A stretch of 64,000 nucleotides of DNA from Siphlonurus alternatus (taxonomy: Eukaryota > Arthropoda > Insecta > Ephemeroptera > Siphlonuridae), in NCBI GenBank assembly GCA_949825025.1, contig OX463787.1:20505608-20569607 (forward strand), read 5' to 3'. Below, one piece after another: positions 12,565 to 26,700 of the stretch (the stretch's first letter is position 1; each line of letters opens with the position of its first letter). A program made the translations under genes and the position numbers. The notes beneath the pieces are model-generated. The model ran no database searches. It saw nothing but the letters and a program-made list of their open reading frames with translations, and was not told the DNA's origin.

Positions 12565-13326
12565 CAGGGTGTCCCAAAGATCTTTAGATTTTTCAAACCC
12601 TAATAGCAACCGTTTGGTATTATTTAATGTTCACTTTATATATACATCAAATTAAAGCTCTGAATTCAACATTTTCAAATATGTGAACAGAAAAAAAATT
12701 CTAAAAGGTGAAGTTTCTTCAATACCCATTAGAAGGCAAAATGGGAGCTTTTTGCACTTTTTTGTGCATCGTTTTTTGGACGAGGTGTTCCCAGGCATAT
12801 GGATTGACCTAGGGTCCCACAACATGGGTCCCCAGGTTCCCTTACTTCACTCCCTCAGAATTTTTCCTTCGGGTCTATGCGAAGGACAACATATTCAAAA
12901 TTCCAGTGTGAGACTCGTTGGAGCTAAAGCAAGGCATCACCGCCAGGATCCAGTCCACCATGCCTCATGCCCATGCTGCGCAATGTGTGGCGTGAGTTCG
13001 AGGAGGGACTGGATGTTTGATGAGACACCAACGGAGCCCATTTAGAGAGGCCTTGTTGCATTTGCATCGAAAAAAGATCAAAAGGCATAAGAATTGATGC
13101 AACCAATTTTTAGGTGCAGGAGCAGTCGTGATTCGAAAAAAGTGACTATTTTGCTTTCTAACGGGTAGAAAAGAAAAATCACATTTAAAAAAAAAAAAAA
13201 AACTGTTCACATTTTTGAAAATGTTAAATTCAGAGCTTTAATTTGATGTATATAAAGTGAACATTAAAAAATAATAAACGGTTGCTATTTGGGATTGAAA
13301 AATCTAAAGATCTTTGGGACACCCTG
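12565..13326 (+). mobile_element. Decayed mariner-like element
   Basis: Flanked by TA on both sides (12563-12564 and 13327-13328). The ends are CAGGGTGTCCCAAAG and its inverse, extended into inverted repeats of about 130 bp. The interior (about 12740-13045, plus) carries a fragment like the C-terminal part of mariner transposases: HRFLDEVFPGIW in one frame, then shifted frames. No complete catalytic domain survives, so it is immobile by itself. Inserted in the 4.1-kb foldback. Confidence 0.75.
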
Positions 13327-14844
13327 TATATCAGCTGTAAAAAATTTATTTAAAATAACTAACATACAATATTAATATAAAAAGTGTGACAAAATCGTAT
13401 TTTTCAGCATGACTTGAATAAAACAGAAAGAAATATTTTAATAAAAAAATAATATACACGCTAATGCTAAATTTGTGTTTTTTTTACTTAATTAAAAAAC
13501 TGATGTAATTAAAAATTAAAATATTATTAAATTCACAATATTTTATTGTTTTAATTATTTATTACAAATTATTACTATAATACGGCACAATTCCCAATTA
13601 TTATTTTTCACTTTGTTTTGAGCACTTCTAGAAATGATCAAAACAGTGAGCAAAGCCCGAAATAAAACTTCTCGTCAGGGTTTGTATTTTTCGATTTGAG
13701 CACTTCTAGAAATGTTCAAATTTATATCAGCAAAGCCCAAAATATTTGTTAATTTCGGGCTTTGCTCAAATCGCTAGGGTCACACCTAGATGTGCGCATT
13801 GAATTCGGGCTTTGGTGCCAACATATATAAATATTGAAAAGGAAGGAATAAATAAGGAAATAAATAGAACAACAAGTAAATTAAGTTTCTTCAGGAGGGG
13901 TACACATGCTACGTTAAATGTTCACGGCACCTATAGCACCGGGGGACCAGAAACAATAAAAAAATATTGCATTTTTAGACCTACACCAATCGAATCAGAA
14001 TTAAAAAATCACACCAAAAAAATTTTCTTAAATTTTTTTTAAAGTTAAAAAATTATGTAGGGATGATTTTGAAAATTTTTATTTTAAAAAAAATCTAAAA
14101 AAAAATGCAATAAACACTAATAATTAACATGCATAAAATGTATCGTATCAAAATATATTACACATTAATTTTAATTCGATATGAATGACATAATAAATTA
14201 TATAATGCATAATGTATATTGGCCTAACGTAACTAACTTCCTTCTTTAATACGACGCGCATGACATCAGACAAACGACAGAAAAACAGACTTTATAAATT
14301 TGAGCACTTATAGAAAATATCAAATTTAAATGAGCAAAGCCCGATATAAAACTTCTCGTCGGGGTTCGCTTTACCGATTTTAGCACTTCTAGAAATGATC
14401 AAATTTAAATGAGCAAAGCCCGAAATATTTGTTAATTTCGGGCTTTGCTCAAATCACTAGGGGCACACCTAGGTTTAAAAACCTAAAATCGTTTAAAAAC
14501 CTTCAAAATCTTGCTGCAAAATGCTGAGACAATTAAGACAATTTATAATTGCCGCACAATAAAAGTAAGCATAGCATATACAAAAATCGTTTGTTTGCGG
14601 CACAATTTTGAGTATGACTGTGTTGGTATAATAAAATTAAAGACGCAATTTGAGATCTTGATACGGCATTAACTATAAATATACTTTGAATATTACATAA
14701 TATATATTTGTTGTGAAAAATGGCGTTACTAACTTCCTTCTTTAATACGACGCGCGTGACGTCAGACAAACGACAGAAAAACAGACTTTATAAATAAAGT
14801 CAACTTCCCCTCCCGCGTCGGTCACCCGCCCCTCTCCACTTACA

Positions 14845-14996
14845 AGGGGGTATTTCGTCCGGGGGTATTTCGTCCGGGAGTATTTCGTCCGGGGATATTT
14901 CGTCCGGGAGTATTTCGTCCGGGGGTATTTCGTCCGGTCCGGGCGGGGATATTTGGTCCGGGGGTATTTCGTCCGGGGGTATTTGGTCCGCTTACC
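14845..14996. repeat. 15-bp minisatellite, block 3 (inverse of block 2)
   Basis: Units of ggggtatttcgtccg in the opposite orientation to block 2, forming the right outer edge of the 4.1-kb foldback. Confidence 0.9.
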
Positions 14997-15594
14997 GGCG
15001 CACCACAATACACCAGAAGGTGCGATGGGGGGCATGGAGGCAATCGCCACCCCCCCCTCCCAAAGGTGCGAAAATTAATTCATTGAAGGTGTTACCATCC
15101 CCCATCCCCTCCCACTCCACATTGCGGGATAGGGCACCGCCCTTCACAAGAAGACCCTGTTCTGAGTACTCCGAGCAAGGTTTATGAACAGAGTACCAGT
15201 ATAGGTATAGGTCTCATTAGACCATGATGGATGATGACAGGACTCTCATCAGTTGAGGGCGGAAAAAATGCAAAGTAAGTTGATTTGGAAAAAAAGCGCC
15301 TAAAATGGCAAATTAAAACACCATATCTGCAAAGACAACAATAAATTTTTGAACTCGTAAAAATTTATTGAACTCGTAAAAATTTATTGCATGAATGAGA
15401 ATAAATTTAATAAATATTATATCATTATATGGTTGGTGCTGTAAAGTTGATGCCACTGATTATTTTTAAGATTTTATGGAGCATGAAAATTAATTTAAAA
15501 ATGCGACAAAAAAATCGGTCCATTGTAGCGATAGAGGAGAGATTTTACTTTCAATTTATATAATTATATAATAAAATTTATTATTATATTATAA
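14997..15594. other. Gene-free stretch
   Basis: A GC-richer patch to about 15170 (runs of C, caccccccctccc), then AT-rich. No gene or recognisable element. Confidence 0.4.
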
Positions 15595-17060
15595 GCATGT
15601 TTTTTAGTATTTATTTATCATCATTTGTAGAGCAGAGTAGCATACAAAATTCAATATTTTTTTTTTTAATTATTTAATTAAATCTGGAGATTTTAATGAC
15701 AGAACAAGTACCACATAAAATATTATTATTTATCGCGCAGCAGATTTATAAGCTGGCTGGGCTGGCACGTGCGGCCAGAACAGAATGCAGCAAAGCTTTT
15801 GTTTCTCTTTCCTCCCCCATCATTACTTCTGAAATTGCCTCGCCCAACTCCATGCCTGTCACATCTTGCATTGTTCCTGCTGTCCAAGTTAGAGGGCAAA
15901 AATATTTGTTCATGCAGATTTTATGTATAAAAAAATATATTTAATTTTCTACCACGGTAAATTAATGATATAATTAAAATTAATTACTTAATAGCTGTGA
16001 TGTCAGTATTATAAGTATACGTATTATAAGTTATATTATTAAGTAGCGATCAACACATTTTATTTTTTGGAATAATATTATAAAAAAAATGTTAAATTGT
16101 AAAGAGAAAAAGAAACAGCAACCAATAACTTACCTGTCAGAAACAATAAAGCCAGAGATATTGATCCTGAATTCTATAACACCGCTGCTATGACAGACAA
16201 GCAATGGTGTTAGCCTCCTAAACTGAGAGACATGTTATAACAACTCGTCAAACTGTACATGGCTTTCATCATTTTAATATGTACAGTACATCTCCTGAAT
16301 TTCATACAGCTGAACCAACCTGTATATGAAAATTATGTAAACAAACTTGCAGCCAACATCATTTGAATTTTTGTCATTCTAGAATAAAGTCAATTAATGA
16401 ATATGCCACGAGAGATTTTACTTAATTAATTCTTTAATTCTTTATTTATATGTGTGTGTGTGTTGTTTATCTTGTAATTCTTCTAAATTTTATAGTGCTG
16501 ATATACTGCTGATTCAACTTGTATTTATAAACTACTATGTTTTCAATTTTTAGCAATTTTTAATTTAACATTTTGTTCCATAATTTTGTGTCTATGTGTA
16601 TATAACTACGTATATTTGTCTATATATTTATGTTTAACTGTATCTCTACACAATTTGTGTTTAGTAAAATCAATCAAAAATTCATAAAAAAAAAAATAAA
16701 AAAATTACTTTAATGAATTTTAAAGAAAAAGTATGTGATTACATATAAAATTCGCGAATAATATATTGTTATTTACGATTACAAGTGTTTTTCATGCTGG
16801 TTTGCATGCATGGAAATTTAAATGACAAAATTTAATATCTTGTTCAAGTAGAAAATAACTAAACACGACAAATTATGCAGAATTAAAAAAAAATTTTTTT
16901 TTTTGTCTTCGAGATAATTTTTGCTCAGCGATAATTACAAGGTGGGTAAAGGTATATACATACCTTTACATATATAAAAGGTATATACATACCTTTACCC
17001 ACCTTGCGATAATTATAATTATAATTGAGCAAATTATCTCGTAGATGAAAAAGATACGCT
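15595..17060. mobile_element. Repeat family H, copy 1, with exon-like insert
   Basis: The left part (15595-16130) and right part (16690-17060) are both found again at 22325-23610, partly inverted there. About 550 bp between them (16131-16690) is seen only here. The element includes an exon-like piece (separate entry). A palindrome at 16945-17010 (ggtatatacatacctttac) closes the right side. Confidence 0.7.
15754..15891 (-). pseudogene. Exon-like fragment inside repeat family H
   Basis: Read on the minus strand: a ctaac branch-point-like string, a pyrimidine tract and cttggacag acceptor are followed by an open frame of about 45 codons (GTMQDVTGMELGEAISEV, then a Glu/Lys-rich helix-like part) to a stop. 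It is unusually GC-rich for its surroundings. The same piece lies at 22521-22658 (minus) and, 3'-truncated by a SINE, at 23519-23585 (plus). I do not recognise the protein. It may be a terminal host exon picked up by the element, or an element-encoded peptide. Confidence 0.35.
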
Positions 17061-18157
17061 TAACATCGTAAATGCTGCAGCGCCGCATTCTGACATCGCT
17101 CCGTTAAGGTTTGTTAACAGAAAAATCTTATTTATTCTTTCAATCAAATTCTATGCTGCACAAAATCTCGAATATTTTTTATGTCGTGTAAAGTGATCTT
17201 TCCCGTGGCTCATATGAATTATTAATCTTGCCCTTCATAAGAACCACCGAAAAAAAAAAAACAAACAAAAACAAACAGGTACTGCTGGGTTAAAGGATAG
17301 GGAGCTTGGTAGAACATGTCGTCGCGCGCAGTTCGCGCGCTAGATTTTCATTGGCTGAGAGAATTGTGTCGTCATATCGTGATTCATTGTTGATGCCTCT
17401 CATTGCATTACATTTCCAATATGTTTCTGTTGAATTGCATATTAACATAAAATATAAAAATTTTAAAATGTAGAGCTAAAGAATAACATTAATATTATTA
17501 ATTATAAATATTATAAAGTATATATGAAATTATAATATTACGATTTAAGTAAATACTTCTCAATTAAATAGAATATATTTTAGTAGTTTTAGTACACTGA
17601 AATTACTTTGTCTAATAATTTGCTAATTATTATACCATCTATCCATAATTGTATAATATACAGAATATGCATATATTATACAGTGATATACTTACACTGC
17701 TTACAGTATATTAATAGATTTATAAATTTATTTATAATAGTATTTATAGATTTATGGACTCGTGAACAGGAATGAGAGATGACAGCCAGGCGCCAGCCGG
17801 TCATGCTCGCATGTAGCATTGGTTTCTGGAATTTAGTCCACAGTCTCAAATATTCGCGTTCACATCCTGCCGATGCCACTGCATGTTTGCAAACTCACAT
17901 ACATGAGTCATAATTTAAGGTTTGGTTGACTGTAATTATTTAGAATTTATTCACAGGGCCGTCGCTAGGGTAGTGCAGCCCGTTCAACAGCACAGGGCCA
18001 CCCGGTCCTGGGGGGCCCCCATTCGCGCGATTGCCGCAATTGCGCTTTTATTAAAAAATAGAATTAAATATGGAATAATTTTTTTTCTTTAAAGGTATAC
18101 ATTACTGTCCAGCAAAGATCGCTTGCTTCAACATAACCTTAATGACTGGTGCATAAT
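17061..18157. other. Gene-free stretch
   Basis: Mostly AT-rich. A GC-balanced patch at 17750-17890 gives a 67-codon minus-strand frame without recognisable domains. A ggccgtcgctaggg string at 17958 resembles a transposon end found in many invertebrate genomes, without a partner seen here. Confidence 0.4.
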
Positions 18158-18327
<170 letters not shown>

Positions 18328-18389
18328 TCAAACTGAAATTTTTATGTTTTTATGAAACATTAATAAATAAATCAAAGAGAGGATGAACT

Positions 18390-19050
18390 TTTCTTTAAAG
18401 GGAGTGAGCGATTATATATTTTTCTTTTTTCAATATTTTATTTTCTAAAAATATTTTAACTTGCCCTCTGTTGAGAAATGAAAACCAAAAAATTCAATCT
18501 CAAATAGCTTCACTATAAAAAAGAAAAAAAAAATCCACAGTTGGTGTTTCGGAGGCCTTTAACATGCTTCAACATGCAGCCTTATAGTTCAGAAAACAGC
18601 ATTTTAATCAAACTTTGTCTGAAGTATATGGTATCAATACAACATAATATAACCTTTGTAATTTATGATGAATTCTTTAATGGATTTTCAAATAAAATAA
18701 TTAAAAAAAAATTGAAATATTTGTGGGTTCATTCCCATTTTCAAGATTTTTTTCCCGGAATGATCCGTAAAAAAATTATTTTACTTAAAATCCATTAGAG
18801 AATTCATTATAGATTACGTAGATACTTTTTATTGGTACCAGAATTCAGACAGAGTTTGAGTATATAAAAAGCTGTTTTCTGTACCATAAGGCTACATGTT
18901 AAAAAGGCCTTTGAAACACCAAATTTGGGATTTTTTTAAGTGAAGCTATTTCAGATGTAATTTTTTAATTTTCATTTCTATAGAGGGCAGGATAAAATAG
19001 TTTTAGAAAATAAAATCATTAAAAAAAATGCAATCGCTCAATCTACTTGA
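18390..19050. mobile_element. Foldback element with 0.28-kb arms
   Basis: The left arm includes gagtgagcgatt, tgccctctgttgagaaatga, ggtgtttcggaggcctttaac and cagaaaacagcatttt. The right arm holds their inverses (aaaaagctgttttctg, aaaaaggcctttgaaacacc, tatagagggcag, gcaatcgctcaatc). The centre is about 18650-18790. No coding content recognised. Confidence 0.75.
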
Positions 19051-19272
19051 AAATATTATTTTTTTTCAATTATATAACTAGTTTAATTTTTTAGTCTATT
19101 ATTTGAGTAATTAAGATTGATACATAAGATATTGGTGTATAATTGAGGGTAGACACTATTAATTCTACTGCTTGATTCTTTGCTTTCTTTTAATTTTTTC
19201 AAATATTAATTAATACAGAAGTTTTAAAACATACCATCACGTTCATATGCACCATGACTATTAGATCTGAAT

Positions 19273-19309
<37 letters not shown>

Positions 19310-20200
19310 AAAGTTTCTACTTATGCAACTCATTATGCAATTTTATCGAGTTTCTCAAACATAAAATTTTATGGTAAAAAAAATACTCAAAAAGTGGGCG
19401 TGGCCAAAAAATCGTACCTGGACGCCTGTATCAGGCTCACCAGAGGCGGAACTACAGAGGGGGTCGAGGGAGCCAAGGACCCCGGGCCCGGTCATCAAAG
19501 AGGGCCTTTACATGTACACTCACTGAAGAAATTTCAATTAAGCTTGACAAAAAAATAAAAAAATTAATAAATAAATAAAATAACTTTTTAAACTTGGCAT
19601 AATTTATTTATTTTTTTCCCCGTGTAAATTTTTTTTTAAATGTTTGTCACAAAAAATGAAGACCGGGAGCGAGCATTATCATTATCACTTGGGGATGGGG
19701 AGAACGAACCATGAACCAAAATTCAGTTCACCATGTCGTCGAAGCACGCGTGTGCAGTTCAAACAATCATAGTCTCTAATAATTAAAAATTTTGCTTACA
19801 TTATAGACATTTTTTTATGCGTTTTATGTGACATTGAATGGAAAATATTTTGGATCTGCAGATTTAAATTAATAAGGAAGTTATAAATATTGAGCAGATC
19901 TAATTGCATCAAAATATGTCATTTTTGTCATAAAAAAAAAATATTGCCATGCCTACATTTTCTTAAAAAATCGCTGAAGGTTGGGGGAGTGGGGGTGAGC
20001 TAAGCTCATCCCCACTCCCCCAACCTTCCGTCCCTAAAAGAAGATGTCTTGGCATGCCTTGCACTTCATAACGTTTAACCAATGAGAGACCTAGCTATGT
20101 CACGCAGCCAATAATCGAATATTTTTGTACAATAATGACTCACCTTCTTTAACTTTAACCCTTCTCCTCCCCCACTTTAGCCTGACTCCTGAGATTTCGC
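19051..20200. other. Gene-free stretch before the FLYWCH-MULE gene
   Basis: Contains a 31-base A run at about 19278, a fragment ccagaggcggaactacag at 19440 of transposon-end type, and a perfect hairpin at about 19976-20032 (gttgggggagtgggg with its inverse around gagctaagctc). No exon found. Confidence 0.5.
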
Positions 20201-20206
20201 AAAGCA

Positions 20207-20242
20207 TATATACGCACTCTGCCACGTACTGCATTCAGTTGC
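20207..20242 (+). promoter_or_regulatory. TATA box plus initiator of the FLYWCH-MULE gene
   Basis: TATATA starts at 20207 and a TTCAGTT initiator has its likely +1 A at 20237, an exact 30-bp spacing. The predicted 5' UTR is about 32 nt to the ATG at 20269. The initiator fits the arthropod TCAGT consensus. Confidence 0.6.
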
Positions 20243-20268
20243 TGTGTTTTCATGCGATAGTTTAAATC

Positions 20269-20710
20269 ATGGATTCTCCGGTTGAAGTAACAAAATCCAA
20301 TAAGGGCAACGACAAATTAGTATGTAAGGGCTACATGTACGTTAAAGATAAAACAAATAAGAACGATCAACGTTGGCGATGTGTAAAATATAATAAAGAG
20401 AAATGCCACGTTATACTCAAAACAGACCTTGCTGGCAAGCGTTTATTAGATTTGCCACCCATACACGTGTGTGGTTCTGCAGACAAAACAGCCGTTGAGG
20501 TGACCAAAAAAATGGTTTCCATGTTGGATACCGCAAAGACCTCTTTAGTGGCCAAGCCAGCAATGCTGTATGCAGAGGGTGTCCAGGCTCTTACACCAGA
20601 AGCGAAGATGCGCATGCCACTGGAGGAGTCCACAAAGCGACGACTTCGGAACGCTGCTGCCGCAGGCCGCCCCAAGAACCCAGCAACGTTGCAGGATGTA
20701 GACATCAATG
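20269..20710 (+). CDS. FLYWCH-MULE exon 1 (zinc finger)
   Basis: Encodes residues 1-147 plus one base. The start is the first ATG after the TATA/Inr pair. After the finger comes an Ala/Lys/Arg-rich linker (ESTKRRLRNAAAAGRPKN). Translation past the donor would soon meet a stop (20764), supporting the splice. Confidence 0.85.
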
Positions 20711-23700
20711 GTGAGTTCAATTTTTGTGATATTAATATAATATATGTTACATGTTTGCTATGTTAATTAAACTTTTTACTGTCTGTGTGACAATGCTTTA
20801 AAATCGAAAATTTCTTTTTGCTTACTTAAAGATAAGATGAATGTGCCATGGTAATAATTATAAAAATAAATAATATGTACAATGAGTTATTAGAATGTGA
20901 AAATTTAAGTGGCTTAATCGAAAGAAGGGGTAAAAAATATGGTACTGTGAATTTTTTCAGATTTTTCTGAGACCGGGAACTATTTTTAAAAATTTATTGA
21001 AAGTCTATTTTGATGAACGACACGGGCGGCACTCCTTACGAAAAAGGATAGGGCTGTGCCGCCCGTGACGTCATATAATGGACTTTCAATAAATTTTTAA
21101 AAATAGTTCCCATGCAGTCTCAGAAAAATCTGAAAAAATTCACAGTACCATATTTTTACTCTTTCTTACGATTAAGCGATTAAGCCACTAAAATTTTCAC
21201 ATTCTAATAACTCATTGAAAAATAATAATTCACACACATGATTTAACATGATTTTCGAGGTCTTCGAGTTTGAGTTACAATAAGGCTTTTTGATATAAAT
21301 TTTGGGTGATTCAGAACGCCGGAGCGACCACGTTTTCGCTCCTTCTCCCGCTCGTTTCTCCGTCAAATATAAACGTACATTAATGACATTTCTAGAAACT
21401 AGAAAAAACTTGCAAAGTTTTTTTAACGAAACTTTTTTCCGTAAAAAAATTAATTCTATGAAAGATTTAACAATTAATCTGCGAGCTTCCGATAAAAAAT
21501 TAAATAATCACTGATTAAACCCCGATTAACCTATAATTTTTAATTTTCCTGTTAATTTATTGAATTTTTGGCTTTAATTAAAGCTTTAATTTTAGTTGTC
21601 AAAATTAACATAACTTAATTAGGAATTAATTTGTGATTTTTTTAAAAATGTACCTTTTCGCCGCCATCTTTCTCCCGGAACCGGAAACGCAGCGGGCGGA
21701 TTTTGGATACGTGGTCTAGAACATTAAGTCGCATCGACCCTGAAATTTTCAAAACTTTCGGAATTTTTTCCGGGTCAAAACTTATTTTTACTGGACTAAT
21801 TAGCTCAATCGAGCCTGGAGTTTGTGTTACAAAAAAGAAAGAAGAAAAAATTGATAATAATAATAATATTTGTTTATTGGGTTAAAAGTTTCTTACGAAA
21901 CCTCAATTTTATATCAAGATATATGACACAACAAAAATCCTCGCTATGTCTCAAAGTTTTATTTCAATGGAAAATTGAATTTGAAATTTATTGGTGCTGT
22001 TTTGGTACACGGTCTCAGCTCCAACATATATATGAACTGAAGTGAACATTTTTTAAGATCATCTTATTGAAGTAGAAGTAGAAGTTTTATGGCCATACGA
22101 GAGCAGAAGTGGCGATACCGGATGTTGACTGTCACTAAAATATTCACAAATTTTTAACATCCAATATAAAAAATAGTCTTCCTTCTTTTTCAACGTTTGG
22201 GATGAAATCACAAATGAACTCCCTATATACCGTTACAAAAATTATTTGTGGCATCATTTGTTAATTGTGTTTTTCGATCTCGCTTTGCATTGAATTTAAT
22301 TTTTTTTTCAAATCTATTGTTTTAAAATTATTATTGTAAATAAGCATGTCTTTTAGTATTTATTTATTTTATTTATATTATCATCTAAGAGCAGAGCAGC
22401 ATACAATATATAAATCAATATTTTTATTAAATTTAATTATTTAATTAAATCTGGAGATTTTAATGACAGAACAAGTACCACATAAAATATTATTATTTAT
22501 CGCGCAGCAGATTTATAAGCTGGCTGGGCTGGCACGTGCGGCCAGAACAGAATGCAGCAAAGCTTTTGTTTCTCTTTCCTCCCCCATCATTACTTCTGAA
22601 ATTGCCTCGCCCAACTCCATGCCTGTCACATCTTGCATTGTTCCTGCTGTCCAAGTTAGAGGGCAAAAATATTTGTTCATTCAGATTTTATGTATAAAAA
22701 AATATATTTAATTTTCTACCACGGTAAATTAATGATATAATTAATATAGTAAAAATAAAAAAAATATATATAAAAAAAAAAAAAAAAATCCTGAATTTTA
22801 AAGAAAAAAAAAGTATGTGATTACATAATAATTATAAATTTCGCGAATAATATATTGTTATTTACGGTTACAAGTGTTTTCTTGCTGGTTTGCATGCATG
22901 GAAATTTAAATGGCAAAATTTAAAATCTTGTTCAAGTATAAAATAACTATAAACACGAAAAATTATGCAGGATTAAAAAAAGGATTTTTTTTTATCTACG
23001 AGATAATTTGCTCAACGATAATTTTATAATACATAATTAAATATAACATATATTATATGTTAAATAATTATTTTTTTTTAATTCTGCATAATTTTTTGTG
23101 TTCAGTTATTTTCTACTTGAACAAGATATTAAATTTTGTCATATAAATTTCCATGCATGCAAACCAGCAAGAAGAACACTTGCAACCGTAAATAACAATA
23201 TATTATTCGCGAAATTTATATAATGTAATCAGTAATCACATACTTTTTTTTTTTTAAATTCAGTAAAGTTATTTTTTAGTTTTTTTTTATTGGTTGCTGT
23301 TTCTTTTTCTCTTTACAATTTTACATTGTTTTAAATATTATTGCAAAATATAAAGAATCACGGATAAAATTATAAAATGTGTCGATCGCTACTTGAAATA
23401 ATATTGACATCACAGCTATTAATTACTATATTAATAATATCATTAATTTACCATTGTAGAAAATTAAATATATTTTTTTATACATAAAATCTGAATGACC
23501 AAATATTTTTGCCCTCTAACTTGGACAGCAGGAACAATGCAAGATGTGACAGGCATGGAGTTGGGCGAGGCAATTTCAGAAGTTACGATGGGTGGGGGAT
23601 GGATTTGTTGGAAATGGTCACCCATCCAATTTTTAACCACGTTCGTCGTTGCTTGACTTTAGTGATCGGGCTAAATAAAAGTAGAATTACGTAACTTCCG

Positions 23701-26700
23701 GAAATATTTAGGCGTAAACTCTCGTTTGTTTGACTATAATATAACTAAAAACTTAAATAAAAATATCCTGCGTGCAGTGGTGTGCATTGTGCATGTAGTT
23801 TGTCGAAGAAAATGTAATTTATTTGTAAAATGAGTTATTCGAATGTAAAAATTTTAGTGGCTTAATGGAAAGAAGGGGTAAAAATATGGTACTGTGAATT
23901 TTTTCAGATATTTCTAAGACCGGGAACTATTTTTAAAAAATGATTGAAAGTCTATTTTATGACGTCACGGGCGGCACTGCCCTATCCTTTTTCTTAAATA
24001 GTGCCGCCCGTCACGTCATCAAAATAGACTTTCAATAATTTTTTAAAAATAGTTCCCGGTCTCAGAAAAATCTGAAAAAATTCACAGTACCATATTTTTA
24101 CCCCTTCTCTCGATTAAGCCACAAAAAATTTTACATTCTAATATCTCATTATAATAATTATGGCGCATCATGTAATGCAATAATTCCATATGCCATTTTT
24201 ACTTTACTAACCAACAATGTGCACTAAAACAGATTTCAGGGAATTCTCGTGCGCTTTATTACTTCATTATATTTTCTATACAAATTTTAGTGTGAGCCGA
24301 TGTGTCACTGTTATATATTATGTCCCGCCGTCGCCGACGGTCGGTGTGATCGCCCAGGGACGGATCCAGCGCGTGGCCCTGGAAGATGGGGGGGGGGGGG
24401 GGGCTATCCCGCAATGTTAAATTTGGGGCGGAAGGGTGGGGCGACGGGTGTGGGGTGGTAACACCTTCAATGTATTTTGGGACCTTTTGGGAAGGCGATC
24501 GCCCCCATCGCCCCCCCCCCCCCCCCAATTGGATCCGCGCCTGGTTTCGCCACACACCATATTAATACACGGCCGCTGGTGACTGCAATTGAACAGGGAG
24601 TCATTTGTTCTCTGTTCTGTGTATAAATTGAGAGATTCGGGACACAAATTAAATTACTTTTAGTTATGAGTTATGATAATAAGGTAACGTAGAGGTAACA
24701 CGCCCAATGTTAATATAACTCCCATTCATGAAAGTCATGAAAAAAATTTATGATGTTATCCTTTACATACCTTATCAGTATATTATATAGGTATAAAATA
24801 TCAGGTATAAAAAAATGAGCTAGTTTTCGAGTTAATAATTTTTATTGTTCGAGTTATATTATATCGTCTTATTTTTCGGCAAAATATTGTAATTTACTTA
24901 ATGTTGAATTAATTAATTTTAAGTTGTTTTAAAAATTGCATGATTTCTTTATTTTGCTCCATGATCCCAGCATTGCAATAAAATAAAAAAATAATAATAA
25001 ATAATAACTCGTAAGAACACAAATGACATGTCACTTCTTTTATGAAGGCAATGAAAAGGGATGTCAAATGAATAATATTAGTTATTTTATGAGCTATGAG
25101 AGTTAGCATCATAAGGACTACCCCGAAGGACAGAAACGCCGTCGGAGGCGCGATTTTTTTTTTTTAATGGAGCGTGGCTTACTAGTTTTTTTTATAAACA
25201 GTTAATTATTATTATTACTATTCTAGCGAGAGAGAAATTTTACTGGTTTACAATTCATCGATGTGATGTGTTAATTAAGTAACAAACAATTAATTTTTTA
25301 TTCGACATTGATAATGTGGCACAAATAAATAGGGCAGTTACTATTTTTTTTTAAAAAAGATTACAACCCCATGAGCTTGCAGTTAATGGATATAAAGGAT
25401 AAAGGAGGGAATGGATGATGGCCAAGGCCTGTTACGTGTCCTTGCATCCACTGAGAAGAGACTGAGGGAACCGTGGAAAACGAAAACTTTCAGTCAGAAC
25501 AAAGACTTCTATTTTTCTTATCAATGAATCTACTGCATGATGATGTCCAAAGCAGTTGCAGCAAATTATTTGTACATTGTAAATTCTCTCTGTAGTTAAA
25601 ATATTTTTGTTGCTTTGCTTTTTTTTTTTTTTTTTTTTTTTTTTCTTTTTATAAAAATAGAGCACATTATTTTAAGAAGATGTACTGATGTGTGAGAAAG
25701 AAACAAATGTTACTTAAATTCAAATTTTTAAAAGAGGGAAATCCATTTTTTATTACACTAGGTATACGGAACAATACATTTAAAAATTTGACTTTTTTAA
25801 CTTTATTAATAAATTTAAAAAAATGTACACATTATTAAAAATTTAAACAATAAAATTGACAAAAATAATTGTAAGATGTAATATAAATATAATTAATTTA
25901 AAAAATAATAAAATACCCTGCATAATTTTATTTTCTATGCTGAACATCATGCAAGGAATGTTCACAACATTATTATACTTAAATATTCAAATTATTGGAC
26001 GCATTTTAAATAAATTAAAGTCTGATATTTATTAAGGGTATGTTTTGGGGATACATTTTTAAAGTTTCTTTTTTTAAGAAATCTTTCATAAATCATATCC
26101 GTCAGTACCATTTTTTTTTCTCTTAAAATGTACTCAAAGGTTCAGCTAACCCCCCCCCCCTCGTCCCTTGTCTATGTACCAGGTTCTAATTATTTTTTAA
26201 GTTGAAGTATCTATAGGAAATACTTAGCTTAGGAAGATAAGCTTAGTAAATATAGCAAAGTATATAAACACTGAATTCATGTTCGTTTCAATGATTATTA
26301 TTCAAAACATAATATTGTACTAAGGTACAGACCATGGTTAACTTTTTTTAAAGTATTTATGTCTATTTTATATTTTTATCTTTCCTTATTTTTTAAGATA
26401 TGACAATAAAGATATACTATGTTCCGTTAACTATAGTTGCAACGGTTAATTGTAACTGATGCTTTGATTTTGGAGTATTTTGGAAAAACAATTTTAACAG
26501 TAATATAAATAAACTAGATTAAATGGCTACATGTCATTATATAATAAATAGTTAAATGTACTATTATAAAATTCTACGAATACTTGTACTTATTTTATGT
26601 TAAGATAAATTGATAAATCTCATATTTTAATAACATAATGTACAGTATGTAACATAATATACTAAATATAATCAGAAACTTGTAATCTATATCGGCTTTT

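Larger units (their letters stand above)
10880..14996. mobile_element. 4.1-kb foldback element with minisatellite ends
   Basis: The left arm (10880 to about 11980) and the right arm (about 13385 to 14996) are inverted copies. Outermost are 15-bp arrays of cggacgaaatacccc (10884-11034) and their inverse (14845-14996). Next comes a GC-rich link (gtggagaggggcgggtgacc), then an identical 78-codon frame in both arms (11110-11346 plus, 14533-14769 minus). Then come cttcgggct-type segments, present once on the left and twice on the right (13640-13800 and 14310-14480). The centre has accepted a family A foldback and a mariner relic. No transposase belonging to the large element was found. Confidence 0.8.

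Noticed and set aside
17676..17879. 67-codon minus-strand frame
   Set aside because: GC-balanced but no domain, splice context or second copy was seen.
24345..24545. Proline/glycine-rich frames around G and C runs
   Set aside because: Low-complexity translation of homopolymer runs inside a hairpin element.
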